Positions 18,466 through 28,188 of a DNA stretch of 64,000 nucleotides are shown piece by piece. Position 1 is the stretch's first letter, and every line of letters starts with the position of its first letter. This DNA comes from R-RK-3 sp963842775 (GTDB lineage Bacteria; Pseudomonadota; Alphaproteobacteria; Rhizobiales; Rhodomicrobiaceae): NCBI GenBank assembly GCA_963842775.1, contig CAWJHQ010000016.1, positions 372,001-436,000 of the forward strand. The letters run 5' to 3'. A program made the position numbers and the translations under genes. Under the pieces are notes generated by a model, which was not told where the DNA came from, made no database searches, and saw only the letters and a program-made list of their open reading frames with translations.

Positions 18466-18559
18466 CTAGAGCTTTTCCGTTCCGAATGCATCGGAACGCG
18501 GCTCTATCTCCTTATTTGATCGCATTTCGCGACGCAAACCGGTCTCCACTTTGCTCTAG
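18466..18559 (+). repeat. RIME-like intergenic palindromic repeat overlapping the cimA stop
   Basis: CTAGAGCTTTTCCGTTCCGA...TCGGAACGCGGCTCTATCTCC, then GATCGCATTTCGCGACGCAAACCGGT and CTTTGCTCTAG. The terminal CTCTAG of the repeat contains the TAG stop of cimA (18556-18558 on the minus strand). Confidence 0.88.
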
Positions 18560-20175
18560 GCAGCCAACGCCTCCGGCGCGGGCGCCTTGTTTTTCAAAAG
18601 CTTATACGTAATCGAATCCAGCAGCGCTTCGAAAGACGCATCGACGATATTGGGTGACACGCCGACCGTGAACCAGCGGTCACGCGTGTCCCGGTCATGC
18701 GTCTCGATCAGCACGCGGGTGACGGCGTCGGTGCCGCCGGTAAGGATGCGCACCTTGTAATCCACCAGCTCGATGCCGCGAATATAGTCCTGATATTTGC
18801 CAAGGTCGCGCCTCAGCGCCTGATCGAGCGCGTGCACCGGGCCATTCCCTTCCCCGACATTCATCACAGTCTCGCCCGCCACCGTCACCTTGACGATCGC
18901 CTCCGAGACGGTGATCAGCTCACCGAGCGCATTATGCCGCCGCTCCACCAGCACGCGAAAACTGTCCACCTTGAAGAATTCCGGCACCTCGCCGAGGGTG
19001 CGTCGAGCCAGAAGCTCGAAGGAAGCGTCCGCCGCCTCATAGGCGTAGCCGAGCGATTCGCGCCGCTTTACCTCGTCGAGCAACTGGCCGATATGCGGAT
19101 CGTCCGCGCGGATGGCAATGCCGATGCGCTCCAACTCGGCGAGGATGTTGGAGCGCCCCGCCTGGTTGGAGACGAGCAGCTTGCGGCTATTGCCGACCGC
19201 TTCCGGCGGCACGTGCTCATAGGTGCGCGGGTCCTTCTGCACGGCGGAGACGTGGATGCCGCCCTTATGCGCGAAAGCGGATTCGCCGACATAGGCGGCG
19301 GCGCGGTTCGGCGCGCGGTTCAACACCTCGTCGACCAGCCGCGAAGCGTGGGTGAGCCATTTCAGCCGGTCGAGGGAAATCCCGGTCTCGAAACGGTCGG
19401 CGAAATCGGGTTTGAGCAGCAGAGTCGGGATGATCGAGGCGAGATTGGCGTTGCCGCAGCGCTCGCCGATGCCGTTCAGCGTGCCCTGTATATGCCGCAC
19501 GCCCGCCTGCACCGCCACCAGCGTATTGGCGACCGCATTCTCCGTATCATTGTGCGTGTGGATGCCGAGATGGTCGCCGGGCACAATTTTCGCCACTTCC
19601 CCGACGATCGCCGCGATCTCATGCGGCAGCGTGCCGCCATTGGTGTCGCAAAGCACGACCCAGCGGGCGCCCGCCTCATGGGCCGTGCGCGCGCAGGTTA
19701 GCGCGTAGTCCGGATTGGCCTTGTAGCCGTCGAAGAAATGCTCGCAGTCGATGATCGCCTCGCGGCCGGTCTCGCGGATGGCGTGGACGGATTCGGCGAT
19801 GGCCTGCAAATTCTCTTCCTTGCTCACGCCCAGCGCGATCTGGACATGAAAGTCCCAGCTCTTCCCGACCAGGCAGATGACGTCCGCCTCAGCCCTCAAA
19901 ATCTCGGCAAATCCGGGATCGTTGGAGACCGAGCGACCGGCGCGCTTCGTCATGCCGAAAGCGGTGAGCCGCGCGGTTTCAAGCTCGCGCTTCTCGGCGA
20001 AGAACGCGGTATCGGTGGGGTTCGCGCCGGGATACCCGCCCTCGACATAGTCGAGGCCGAGCTTATCCAGCGTGCGCGCGATGAGCAGCTTGTCTTCCAC
20101 GGAAAAGGTCACGCCCTGCGCCTGCGCCCCGTCGCGCAGCGTGGTGTCGAAGATGTAAAGCCGCTCTTTGCTCAT
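18556..20175 (-). CDS. cimA: (R)-citramalate synthase
   Basis: CimA condenses pyruvate and acetyl-CoA to citramalate, a threonine-independent entry to isoleucine. The 539-residue product has the LeuA-like TIM barrel with FDTTLRDGAQAQGV at the N-terminus, the metal-binding HTHNDTENAVANT and GTLNGIGERCGNANL, and a C-terminal allosteric domain (about 420-525; VGEGNGPVHALDQALRRDLG). The phrase GYPGANPTD and the overall length favour CimA over isopropylmalate or homocitrate synthase. The stop codon is provided by an adjoining repeat. Confidence 0.9.
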   Translation of the reverse strand: MSKERLYIFDTTLRDGAQAQGVTFSVEDKLLIARTLDKLGLDYVEGGYPGANPTDTAFFAEKRELETARLTAFGMTKRAGRSVSNDPGFAEILRAEADVICLVGKSWDFHVQIALGVSKEENLQAIAESVHAIRETGREAIIDCEHFFDGYKANPDYALTCARTAHEAGARWVVLCDTNGGTLPHEIAAIVGEVAKIVPGDHLGIHTHNDTENAVANTLVAVQAGVRHIQGTLNGIGERCGNANLASIIPTLLLKPDFADRFETGISLDRLKWLTHASRLVDEVLNRAPNRAAAYVGESAFAHKGGIHVSAVQKDPRTYEHVPPEAVGNSRKLLVSNQAGRSNILAELERIGIAIRADDPHIGQLLDEVKRRESLGYAYEAADASFELLARRTLGEVPEFFKVDSFRVLVERRHNALGELITVSEAIVKVTVAGETVMNVGEGNGPVHALDQALRRDLGKYQDYIRGIELVDYKVRILTGGTDAVTRVLIETHDRDTRDRWFTVGVSPNIVDASFEALLDSITYKLLKNKAPAPEALAA

Positions 20176-20180
20176 GGGTC

Positions 20181-20666
20181 TTATCCGTGCTGTCGGGAGC
20201 TTGCTCCCGTATCGTGATCCGGGTGCTGCGCCGACGTCTTTGTCCCTTCCAGATCGCCGGGCATATCGTCGTCGGTGCGTGTGCCCGGCAGCCCGGCCAG
20301 CTCGCCGAACCAGGGCAGGCGGCTCTCCGTGCCATATTGCTTGCGCGGTCGCACATTCGCCGGGCGGTCGAGGCTGCCGATCGAAATATTGATCAGATCG
20401 CTATCGAGATAACGAAAGGTAAGCGGCGTGCCGCAGGCCGGGCAGAAACCGCGCTCGGCGATGTTGGAGGAGCGGAAATAGGCCGGCTGTCCGCGAGTCC
20501 AGGCGAGATCGCCGAGTGAGACGCCTGCAAGCGGGGCGAAGAAGCTGCCAAACGCCTTCTGGCACATGCGGCAATGGCAGATATGCGGATCGATAGGGTC
20601 GCCCGGGAAGGCGTAGCGCACCGCGCCGCATTGGCAGCCGCCCGTGTGGAGCGCATCCGTGGTCAC
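20181..20666 (-). CDS. GFA (DUF636) family zinc-binding protein
   Basis: A member of the family named after glutathione-dependent formaldehyde-activating enzyme; many members have unknown substrates. Zinc-binding cysteines are clear in GGCQCGAVRY, CHCRMCQKAFGSFF and FCPACGTPLTFRY, and the C-terminal DDDMPGDLEG is rich in acidic residues. GTG 20666 is chosen because it overlaps the stop of the VOC gene (GTGA), which implies coupling, and gives MTTDALHTGGCQCG. The product has 161 residues. The adjacent VOC gene suggests a shared detoxification role, but this is inference. Confidence 0.85.
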   Translation of the reverse strand: MTTDALHTGGCQCGAVRYAFPGDPIDPHICHCRMCQKAFGSFFAPLAGVSLGDLAWTRGQPAYFRSSNIAERGFCPACGTPLTFRYLDSDLINISIGSLDRPANVRPRKQYGTESRLPWFGELAGLPGTRTDDDMPGDLEGTKTSAQHPDHDTGASSRQHG

Positions 20667-21061
20667 GCATCGGCCTCGTGGCAAACCGCTTCGAGGTTGT
20701 GGCCTTCGGGATCGATGATGAAGGCGCCGTAATAGTTGGCGTGATAATGCGGACGCGGGCCGGGCGCGCCATTATCCCGCCCGCCCGCGGCCAGCGCGGC
20801 CTCGTGGAAGGCATGGACTTCGGCATGGCTATCGGCCCTTATCGCGATATGCATGTGAGGTTCGGTCTTGCCGACCCCGGCAATCCATAGAAATGGTTTT
20901 TCCCGGCCAAGCCCTGCGATCTCGAAACTGCCAGTCACCTCTTTGCCGAACCGCATCATGATCTTGACACCCAGGGGGCCGAGCGCCTTTTCGTAAAAGG
21001 CGGTCATGCCCGCGAAGTCGGCGACATTCAGGCTGATGTGGTCGATGATGCGTTCGCTCAT
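20663..21061 (-). CDS. VOC (glyoxalase/bleomycin resistance) family protein
   Basis: A 132-residue single VOC domain protein. Metal-site residues are visible in DHISLNVAD (first His), HMHIAIRAD and the final GHNLEAVCHEAD (Glu). Such proteins are lyases, dioxygenases or binding proteins; the substrate is not readable from sequence. Its ATG overlaps the cysS stop by four bases (ATGA), and its own stop overlaps the GFA start, so cysS-VOC-GFA look like one transcript. Confidence 0.87.
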   Translation of the reverse strand: MSERIIDHISLNVADFAGMTAFYEKALGPLGVKIMMRFGKEVTGSFEIAGLGREKPFLWIAGVGKTEPHMHIAIRADSHAEVHAFHEAALAAGGRDNGAPGPRPHYHANYYGAFIIDPEGHNLEAVCHEADA

Positions 21062-22511
21062 CGCGCGATCTCCCAGGTGGTGACAATTTCGCCGGTGGTG
21101 GGATCTTTTGTGTCTTTCAGCGCAATGCCCATCGCCGCTAGCTTGTCTCGGATGCTGTCAGCTTCCGCGAAGTTTTTTGCTTTGCGAGCCGTGAGGCGAG
21201 CTTCAATAAGTTTGTTCATCTCGATTTCGTCCAGCCCACGAAATCGATCAAGCCACTCCTGATCTTGCTTGTGTTCAAACTCGAAAAAACGCCCATAGTT
21301 AAATCCCAAGAAGGCGAGGTTGGCAGCTAGCTCGACCGGTTCTGTTCCCACATCAGTGCTACGCACTCGGCCTCGCAATTTATGCAATTCTGCGATCGCC
21401 AGTGGAGTGTTTAGATCGTCGGCCAGCGCAGCAATTACTGACGTAGAAGGCTTATTTCCGTTCTTAGGAGCCCTGTCAGATGCCCGGCGAAACCATTCAT
21501 CTAAGGTTGTGGAAGCGCTTTGTAACCCGCTAAGTGTCCAGTCAATCGGCTGACGATAATGCGTCATTAACATGGTCAGTCGAATGACATCGCCCGGCCA
21601 GTCTCGTAGAAGTTCATCAATCGTAAAAAAATTCCCATCGCTCTTCGACATCTTGGCGCCCTCGACCTGCAGGTGGCCGTTATGCATCCAGACATTCGCC
21701 ATGATATCCGTGCCGTGGGCGCAGCGGCTTTGCGCGACTTCGTTCTCGTGATGCGGGAAGACGAGGTCGATGCCGCCGCCATGGATGTCGAAGGTTTCGC
21801 CGAGCAGGGCTTCTCGCCATCGCCGAGCATTCAAGGTGCCAGCCGGGGCGTCCGGGCGCATTGATGCCGTGTGGGGACGGCCACGAGGGCTCGCCGTCCT
21901 TTGAGGGTTTCCAGAGGACGAAGTCCATCGGATCGCGCTTATAAGGCGCTACCTCGACGCGGGCGCCGGCGCGCATTTCGTCCAGCGAGCGGCGCGCAAG
22001 CTGGCCGTAATCCGGCATCGCGGAGACATGGAAAAGGACGTGATTCTCGGCGACATAGGCGCAGCCCTTGTCGATCAGGGTCTCGACCATCGCCTTCATT
22101 TGTTCGATATATTCGGTGGCGCGCGGCTCGTGTGTCGGCGGCAGGCAGCCGAGCGCGGCCACATCCCGGTGGAACTGCGCGGTCGTTTCTTCGGTCAGCT
22201 TGCGGATGGCGTCGTTGAGAGGCAGGTCGGGATATTGCTCGGCCGCCCGCGCATTGATCTTGTCATCCACATCGGTGATGTTGCGCACATAGGTGACTTG
22301 GTTTGTCCCTTGCCACCATCCCACTCGCCCGTGCCGCTAGGTGCCGCAGCAGCCGGTACAGCACATCGAAGACGATGACCGGCCGCGCATTGCCGATATG
22401 GGCGTAATCGTAGACCGTCGGCCCGCAGACATACATGCGCACATTCCCAGGATCGAGCGGCTGAAACTCTTCCTTGGTGCGCGTGCGCGTGTTGTAAAGC
22501 TTCAAGGTCAC
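21058..22511 (-). CDS. cysS: Cysteinyl-tRNA synthetase, with two frame disruptions
   Basis: CysRS charges tRNA-Cys and is essential. Three frames together give the full enzyme: VRMYVCGPTVYDYAHIGNARP (class I HIGH region) from 22511; VTYVRNITDVDDKINARA and PGRPGWHLECSAMA in the next; then GETFDIHGGGIDLVFPHHEN, the KMSKS motif and the C-terminal anticodon region. One break is a single extra base at 21814. The other, near 22297-22340, is about 25 extra bases between LLRHL and VTYVRN compared with the family. The 3' part (about 21060-21650) is near 52% GC, well below the neighbouring 5' part. Confidence 0.9.
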
Positions 22512-22715
22512 GAACCCGTCTCCTCAGCTATGGCGAGGCGCGACGCTCGTTTCGTTTTTTAGGAAATGGAGAACGGCCGCGCCAGCTTGTTGTCAGCTCG
22601 CGATAATAATGCAGCAGGTGATTGCAATGGCGGTATGGCGTCCGGTCGTCATGGCCGCACCATGTCGATTTTTGCGGAAACGGTCAAGGCAAATAGCCGC
22701 GATTTGCCGGGCGTT

Positions 22716-23039
22716 TCAGCGCTCCGCCGCCTCGACGACCTCATAGTGCCGAACCGTCTCGTCGAACCGCTCCAGGGCGGCGACAGCGCCGGGTTCCACC
22801 ACGGCCCGCTCCAGCGTCTCTCCGGCGAAAGCTCGGATCGCGTCCAGCGAAGCCCATCGGGTCATCACCACGAATTCGATGTGACCGGCTTCATCCTGGC
22901 GCATGAGGGTCGCTCCCAGGAACCCGTCGGTGGCGCGCAGCTCCGGCAGGACGGTCCGGCGGAAATGATCTGGATAATCTTCGGATTTGGCCCGATTTGC
23001 CCAGCCTCTCCAGACCCGAATAATCATGTGTGTTTTCAT
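22716..23039 (-). CDS. Antibiotic biosynthesis monooxygenase (ABM) domain protein
   Basis: A 107-residue protein with one ferredoxin-like ABM-type fold: MIIRVWRGWA, then AGHIEFVVMTRWASLDAIRAFAG and a C-terminal VRHYEVVEAAER strand. Such proteins act as small monooxygenases or stress-response dimers; the substrate is unknown. ATG 23039 gives a compact product; the longer open frame upstream runs antisense to carB and is not coding. It is divergent from carB. Confidence 0.75.
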   Translation of the reverse strand: MKTHMIIRVWRGWANRAKSEDYPDHFRRTVLPELRATDGFLGATLMRQDEAGHIEFVVMTRWASLDAIRAFAGETLERAVVEPGAVAALERFDETVRHYEVVEAAER

Positions 23040-23168
23040 CTTCCGTTCATCGGCGATACAGACCCGCACATGCTCTATGTTGCGGCAAAGTTGCGGGGGC
23101 AAGCACAGCTCCTTGTTGAAACTCGCCTCGTTTCCTTTATAAGCGCGCAGAACCATTTGCAGAAATTG

Positions 23169-26100
23169 ATGCCCAAACGCACCGACATCAACTCGATTTT
23201 CATCATCGGAGCCGGCCCGATCGTCATCGGCCAGGCTTGCGAATTCGACTATTCCGGCACCCAGGCCTGCAAGGCCCTGCGCGCCGAAGGGTACCGGATC
23301 GTCCTGGTGAATTCCAATCCGGCGACGATCATGACCGATCCGGAGCTGGCGGACGCCACCTATATAGAGCCGATCACGCCTGAAATCGTCGCCAAGGTGA
23401 TCGAGCGCGAGCGCGCTGCCTATCCCGGCGAAAGAATGGCGTTGCTGCCGACCATGGGCGGGCAGACGGCGCTGAATACCGCCCTTGCCCTGCATCGCGA
23501 CGGGACGCTGGACCGGCATCGGCATCGAGATGATCGGCGCCAGCGCGGACGCCATCGACAAGGCCGAAAACCGCGACCGCTTCCGCCAGGCGATGCGTAA
23601 AATCGGCCTCGCGACGCCGAACTCCATGCTGGCTCACGATCTTCCCGAGGCGCTGAAGGCGCTCGAAGTGGTCGGCCTGCCCACGATCATTCGCCCCTCG
23701 TTCACGCTCGGCGGCACGGGCGGTGGCGTCGCCTATAATCGCGAGGAATATCTGCGCATCATCGAACGGGGTCTCGATGCGTCTCCGACGCGGGAAGTGC
23801 TGGTCGAGGAGTCGGTGCTCGGCTGGAAGGAATATGAGATGGAGGTGGTCCGCGACCGCGCGGACAATTGCATCATCGTCTGCTCCATCGAGAATGTCGA
23901 TCCGATGGGCGTGCACACGGGCGACAGCATCACCGTCGCGCCGGCGCTGACCCTGACCGATAAGGAATATCAGGTGATGCGCAATGCGGCGATCGCCGTT
24001 CTGCGCGAGATCGGCGTGGACACTGGCGGGTCGAACGTGCAATTCGCGGTCAACCCGGCGGACGGCCAACTGGTCGTCATCGAGATGAACCCGCGCGTGT
24101 CGCGCTCTTCGGCACTGGCCTCGAAGGCGACGGGCTTTCCCATCGCCAAGGTCGCCGCGCGGCTCGCCGTGGGCTACACGCTCGACGAATTGGACAACGA
24201 CATCACGCAAGGAGCGACGCCCGCTTCGTTCGAGCCGAGCATCGACTATGTCGTCACCAAGATCCCCCGCTTCGCCTTCGAGAAATTCCCCTGTGCCAAC
24301 TCGACGTTGACCACCTCGATGAAGTCGGTCGGCGAAGTGCTGGGGCTCGGCGGCAGCTTCGCCGAATCGCTGCAGAAGGCGCTGCGGTCGATGGAAACCG
24401 AGCTGACCGGGCTGGACGACGTGATCTTCGAAGGCCTGGGCAAGGGCGACGACAAGAACATCGTCCGCGAGGCGCTCGGGCGGCCGGCGCCGGACCGCAT
24501 TCTGAAGGTCGCGCAGGCGCTGCGGCTGAATGTCGACCATGAGCAGATCTATCTATCGTGCAAGATCGACCCCTGGTTCGTCGCGCAGATCCAGGACATC
24601 GTCGATTGGGAAAACCGGGTTCGAGCGCATGGGCTGCCTCAGACGGAGCGGCTGTTCCGCGCGCTCAAGGCGAAAGGCTTTTCCGACGAGCGGCTGGCGA
24701 CGCTGTCCGGGCTTTCGGCTGCGGAAGTGACGAGCCGCCGCCACGCGCTTGGCGTCCATCCTGTCTATAAGCGCATCGACACTTGCGCCGCCGAGTTCCG
24801 CTCGCCGACCCCCTACATGTATTCCACCTATGAGAGCGGCTTTGGCGAGCATGTCTGCGAGGCGGAACCCACGTCGCGCGAAAAGATCATCATTCTCGGC
24901 AGCGGTCCGAACCGCATCGGTCAGGGGATCGAATTCGACTATTGCTGCTGCCACGCGGCCTTCGCCTTGTCGGAGGCGGGCTACGAGACCATCATGGTCA
25001 ACTGCAATCCGGAAACCGTCTCGACCGATTACGACACATCGGACCGGCTCTATTTCGAGCCGCTGACAGCCGAGGACGTGCTCGAAATCGTCCGCAAGGA
25101 GAGCGAGCGGGGCAGCGTCAAAGGCGTCATCGTGCAGTTCGGCGGACAGACGCCCTTGAAGCTCGCGCAGGCGCTGGAGGCTGCCGAAGTGCCGATCCTG
25201 GGCACATCGCCCGACGCCATCGACCTGGCCGAAGACCGCGACCGCTTCAAGCTGCTGATCGAGAAGCTGGGGCTGCGCCAGCCGCGCAACGGCATCGCCA
25301 CTTGCGTCAAGCAGGCGCATGAGGTGGCGCTTGAGATCGGCTTCCCGCTGGTGATTCGCCCGTCCTATGTGCTCGGCGGGCGTGCCATGGCCATCGTCCA
25401 CGACACGACCGGCCTTGAGGAATATATCGAGACGACGCTGGCCTCCTTTGTGCCTCCGGACATCCGCAATCGCTATCCGGGACAGCAGGTCACGCAGATC
25501 AACGCACTTCTGGGCAAGAACGCGCTGCTGTTCGACAGCTATCTGCGCGATGCGATCGAGGTGGATGTGGATGCGATCGCCGATGGCGAGGACGTGTTCA
25601 TTTGCGGGATCATGGAACATATCGAGGAGGCGGGCGTCCATTCCGGCGATTCGGCCTGTTCGCTGCCGCCCTATTCCCTGTCCAACGGACTGATTGAGGA
25701 GTTGAACGAGCAGACGCGGAAACTCGCGCTCGCACTCAAGGTCGTCGGCCTGATGAACGTGCAATTCGCCATAAAGGATGGCGAGATCTATATTCTTGAG
25801 GTCAATCCGCGCGCCAGCCGGACCGTACCCTTTGTCGCCAAGACGGTTGGGCTGCCGATCGCCGGCATTGCCTCCAAGGTCATGGCTGGGAAGAAGCTGC
25901 GTGAATTCGGGCTGAAGGCGCCGAAATTCTCGCATATCGCGGTCAAGGAAGCGGTTTTCCCCTTCGCCCGCTTTCCCGAAGTCGATCCGGTGCTCGGTCC
26001 GGAAATGCGGTCCACCGGCGAGGTGATGGGCATCGACATGGACTATGCCGTCGCCTTCGCCAAGAGCCAGATCGCCAGCGGCATGAAGGTCCCCGTATCG

Positions 26101-26518
26101 GGCACGGTCTTCGTGTCCGTCAAGGATGCGGACAAGGACCGGATTGCCCCGTCAATGCGCGAACTGGTGGCAATGGGCTTTAAGATTTTCGGCAACAAGA
26201 GGCACAAAACGGCACCTTGAAGCCAATGGAATTCCGTGCGAGCGTATCAATAAAGTTCTTGAAGGCCGGCCGAATATCGTCGACGCTATAAAGAACGGCG
26301 AAGTTGCGCTAGTATTCAATACCACGGAAGGGGCGAAGGCGCTGACCGACAGTTCGGAGATAAGGCGGACCGCCTTGCTCTACCATATACCCTATTATAC
26401 GACCATATCGGGTGCATTGGCTGTGACGAAGGCAATTTCAGCGATGCGGGCCGGGATACTTGAAGTGGCCCCTTTGCAAAAATATATCGGCCAAGGTGGG
26501 CAAACCGTGCGATCTTAG
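23169..26518 (+). CDS. carB: Carbamoyl-phosphate synthase large subunit, with two frameshifts
   Basis: CarB makes carbamoyl phosphate for arginine and pyrimidines. The N-terminus (MPKRTDINSIFIIGAGPIVI, then GQACEFDYSGTQACKAL) is in one frame up to about 23519; an extra C at 23520 moves the rest (IEMIGASADAIDKAENRDRF onward) to the next. A second extra base near 26192 puts the final 110 residues (ATRGTKRHLEANGIPCERIN) in a third frame ending at 26518. Both ATP-grasp halves are intact, including SGPNRIGQGIEFDYCC. The last 300 bases are about 50% GC against a higher value upstream. The small subunit gene carA is not in the window. Confidence 0.93.
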
Positions 26519-26606
26519 AATTGCCGGCTTGCCGTCGCTTCCGTTTCCATAACACTTTCAAGACGACATGGCCTAGGGAGGTTCTGGGGCCAAGGGAGAA
26601 TTTCGA

Positions 26607-27087
26607 ATGTCCTTAGAAAAAGTTCCGATGACCGCAGCAGGATACGCCGCGTTGGAAGCCGAAATTAAGCAGTTAAAAACCATTGAGCGTCCACGCATCA
26701 TCAAGGCGATCGCAGAAGCTCGGGCGCATGGGGACCTTTCGGAAAATGCCGAATATCATGCCGCGAAGGAACAGCAGGGCATGAACGAGGCCCGGGTCGC
26801 CGATATGGAGGACAAGCTTTCGCGCGCCGACGTTATCGACGTATCGAAGCTGTCCGGCGACACGGTGAAATTCGGAGCGACCGTGCGCATCGTCGATGAG
26901 GATACCGAGGACGAGCTGTCCTACCAGATCGTCGGCGATTTCGAGGCCGACGTGAAGGGCGGCAAGATCGCGATCAACTCGCCGATCTCGCGCGCCCTCA
27001 TCGGCAAGAAGAAAGGGCGACGTCGTGGAGGTTTCGACGCCGCGCGGCCACAAATCCTACAAAATTCTGCAAGTCAAATTCGGCTGA
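26607..27087 (+). CDS. greA: Transcription elongation factor GreA, frameshifted near the end
   Basis: GreA rescues backtracked RNA polymerase by stimulating RNA cleavage. The N-terminal coiled coil includes GDLSENAEYHAAKEQQG with the acidic tip; the C-terminal FKBP-like domain follows. The open frame ends in an unrelated sequence, but the +1 frame from about 27017 reads KGDVVEVSTPRGHKSYKILQ and stops at 27087, matching the family. The cause is an extra G in AAAGGGCGAC (27015-27017). The usual length of about 158-160 residues is then restored. Confidence 0.92.
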
Positions 27088-27091
27088 CCGC

Positions 27092-27197
27092 CTAGAGCAT
27101 TTTCCAGTAAAGTGGACACCGGTTTGCGTCGCGAAAATGCGACCAAACAAAGAGATAGAGCCCCGTTCCAATTCAATCGGAACGGAAAAGGCTCTAG
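27092..27197 (-). repeat. RIME-like intergenic palindromic repeat, complete copy
   Basis: In reverse orientation: CTAGAGCATTTTCCAGTAAAG, GGACACCGGTTTGCGTCGCG, AAAATGCGACCAAACAAAGAG, ATAGAGCCCCGTTCCAATTC, AATCGGAACGGAAAAGGCTCTAG. It is the most complete copy and begins five bases after the greA stop codon. Confidence 0.9.
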
Positions 27198-27475
27198 ACG
27201 CGGGGGATGTGCTTTGCGGCGCGCGGCTGCTCGGTTTTAGCCCTATTGGATTTCAATCTCCCGCGCTTGCTCCACGCGCCATTATCCTCAGACGCTTCGG
27301 CGAGCAGTGCGATGGTCACACGCCGCGCTCGAATAAGTTGAAATTTGCCATAAAATGCACGTAAAAGTTGAGGATAACGACAGCGTGTCGCCCTCTACGG
27401 GATGGCGCGCGGTGAATAATTCTGGCATGAGTACGCTCACCATTAGAGAGATGTTACCTCCACGTGAGAAGAACC
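27198..27475 (+). other. AT-richer leader before the carrier-protein cassette
   Basis: No gene is recognised here. GC falls from the greA level toward the AT-rich cassette that follows. TAAAAT at 27351 and nearby TTGAAA at 27338 could be promoter parts but do not form a well-spaced pair. No tRNA, integrase or att-like repeat was recognised at this boundary. Confidence 0.3.
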
Positions 27476-27880
27476 ATGCGTCAACCGATTACCGTAAGGT
27501 TACGTAATAGGTTTCGGCATACGTTGAATGCCATCCTATTATGGGTTTATAGATCAGTTTGGAAAATGGATATTGGCCCGAACTGTAAAATTTCTCTCCA
27601 GGCCTACCTCGACAAAACTAATCCTCGCGGCTTGCACATTGGGCGTGACACCGGCATTGCCTTCGGCGCCGCCATTTTGAGCCATGATTACGTCGGGAAC
27701 CGTCATCTGGACACTTGGATTGGTGAGCGCTGCCATATCGGCCCCAAGGCGATAATACTGCCCGGCGTGCGGATTGGGAATGGCAGCGTGGTCGCGCCGG
27801 GCAGTGTGGTGATGTGTGATATTCCGGAAGGCAGCCTTGTATCGGGAAACCCTGCGCAGAGTCTTCGAAAAAGGCATTAA
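27476..27880 (+). CDS. Left-handed beta-helix (hexapeptide-repeat) acyltransferase
   Basis: A 134-residue protein of the LbetaH/maltose O-acetyltransferase type. Hexapeptide repeats cover about residues 35-130 (IGPNCKISLQAYLD, WIGERCHIGPKAIILPGVRIG, GSVVAPGSVV), with the likely catalytic histidine in AILSHDYVG and the usual end VSGNPAQSLRKR. The acceptor cannot be read; relatives acylate sugars or serine. ATG 27476 has GAGAAG upstream. Codon use is AT-rich compared with greA. It is first in a same-strand four-gene set with a carrier protein, a GNAT and an adenylating enzyme. Confidence 0.85.
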   Translation: MRQPITVRLRNRFRHTLNAILLWVYRSVWKMDIGPNCKISLQAYLDKTNPRGLHIGRDTGIAFGAAILSHDYVGNRHLDTWIGERCHIGPKAIILPGVRIGNGSVVAPGSVVMCDIPEGSLVSGNPAQSLRKRH

Positions 27881-27906
27881 AACAGGAATTTGGGGAAGCA
27901 TTATTC

Positions 27907-28188
27907 GTGAAAAAGCATAGTGTGTTTATTGATGAGAGCTGTATAGAAAGTGTATTGATGAGAGAGAAAATTATTGAGGTTTTGAGTGAAGAACTATCCT
28001 TGCCACCCAGTGATATGACTGAAGATTTGCACTATAATAGTGTTCCGGAATGGGATTCCGTCGCACATATGACTTTGATTTCAGCGCTTGAGGAAAAATT
28101 CGGTGTCATGTTTGAGAACGACGAGATTGTTGAAATGACAACGATCAATGCCATCGAGCGTATTGTAAGCAAGCATGTCTCCGCTTAG
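27907..28188 (+). CDS. Acyl/peptidyl carrier protein
   Basis: A stand-alone carrier protein of 93 residues (76 if ATG 27958 is used). The phosphopantetheine-attachment serine is in EWDSVAHMTLI, in the standard DS context, between helices LREKIIEVLSEEL-like (17-30) and ALEEKFGVMFENDEI. GTG 27907 is preferred because GGGGAAG lies about ten bases upstream. GC over 27901-28140 is about 38% by count, far below the chromosome, a sign of transfer. It presumably holds the aminoacyl or acyl group loaded by the adenylating enzyme encoded at 28743-30293. Confidence 0.87.
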   Translation: MKKHSVFIDESCIESVLMREKIIEVLSEELSLPPSDMTEDLHYNSVPEWDSVAHMTLISALEEKFGVMFENDEIVEMTTINAIERIVSKHVSA

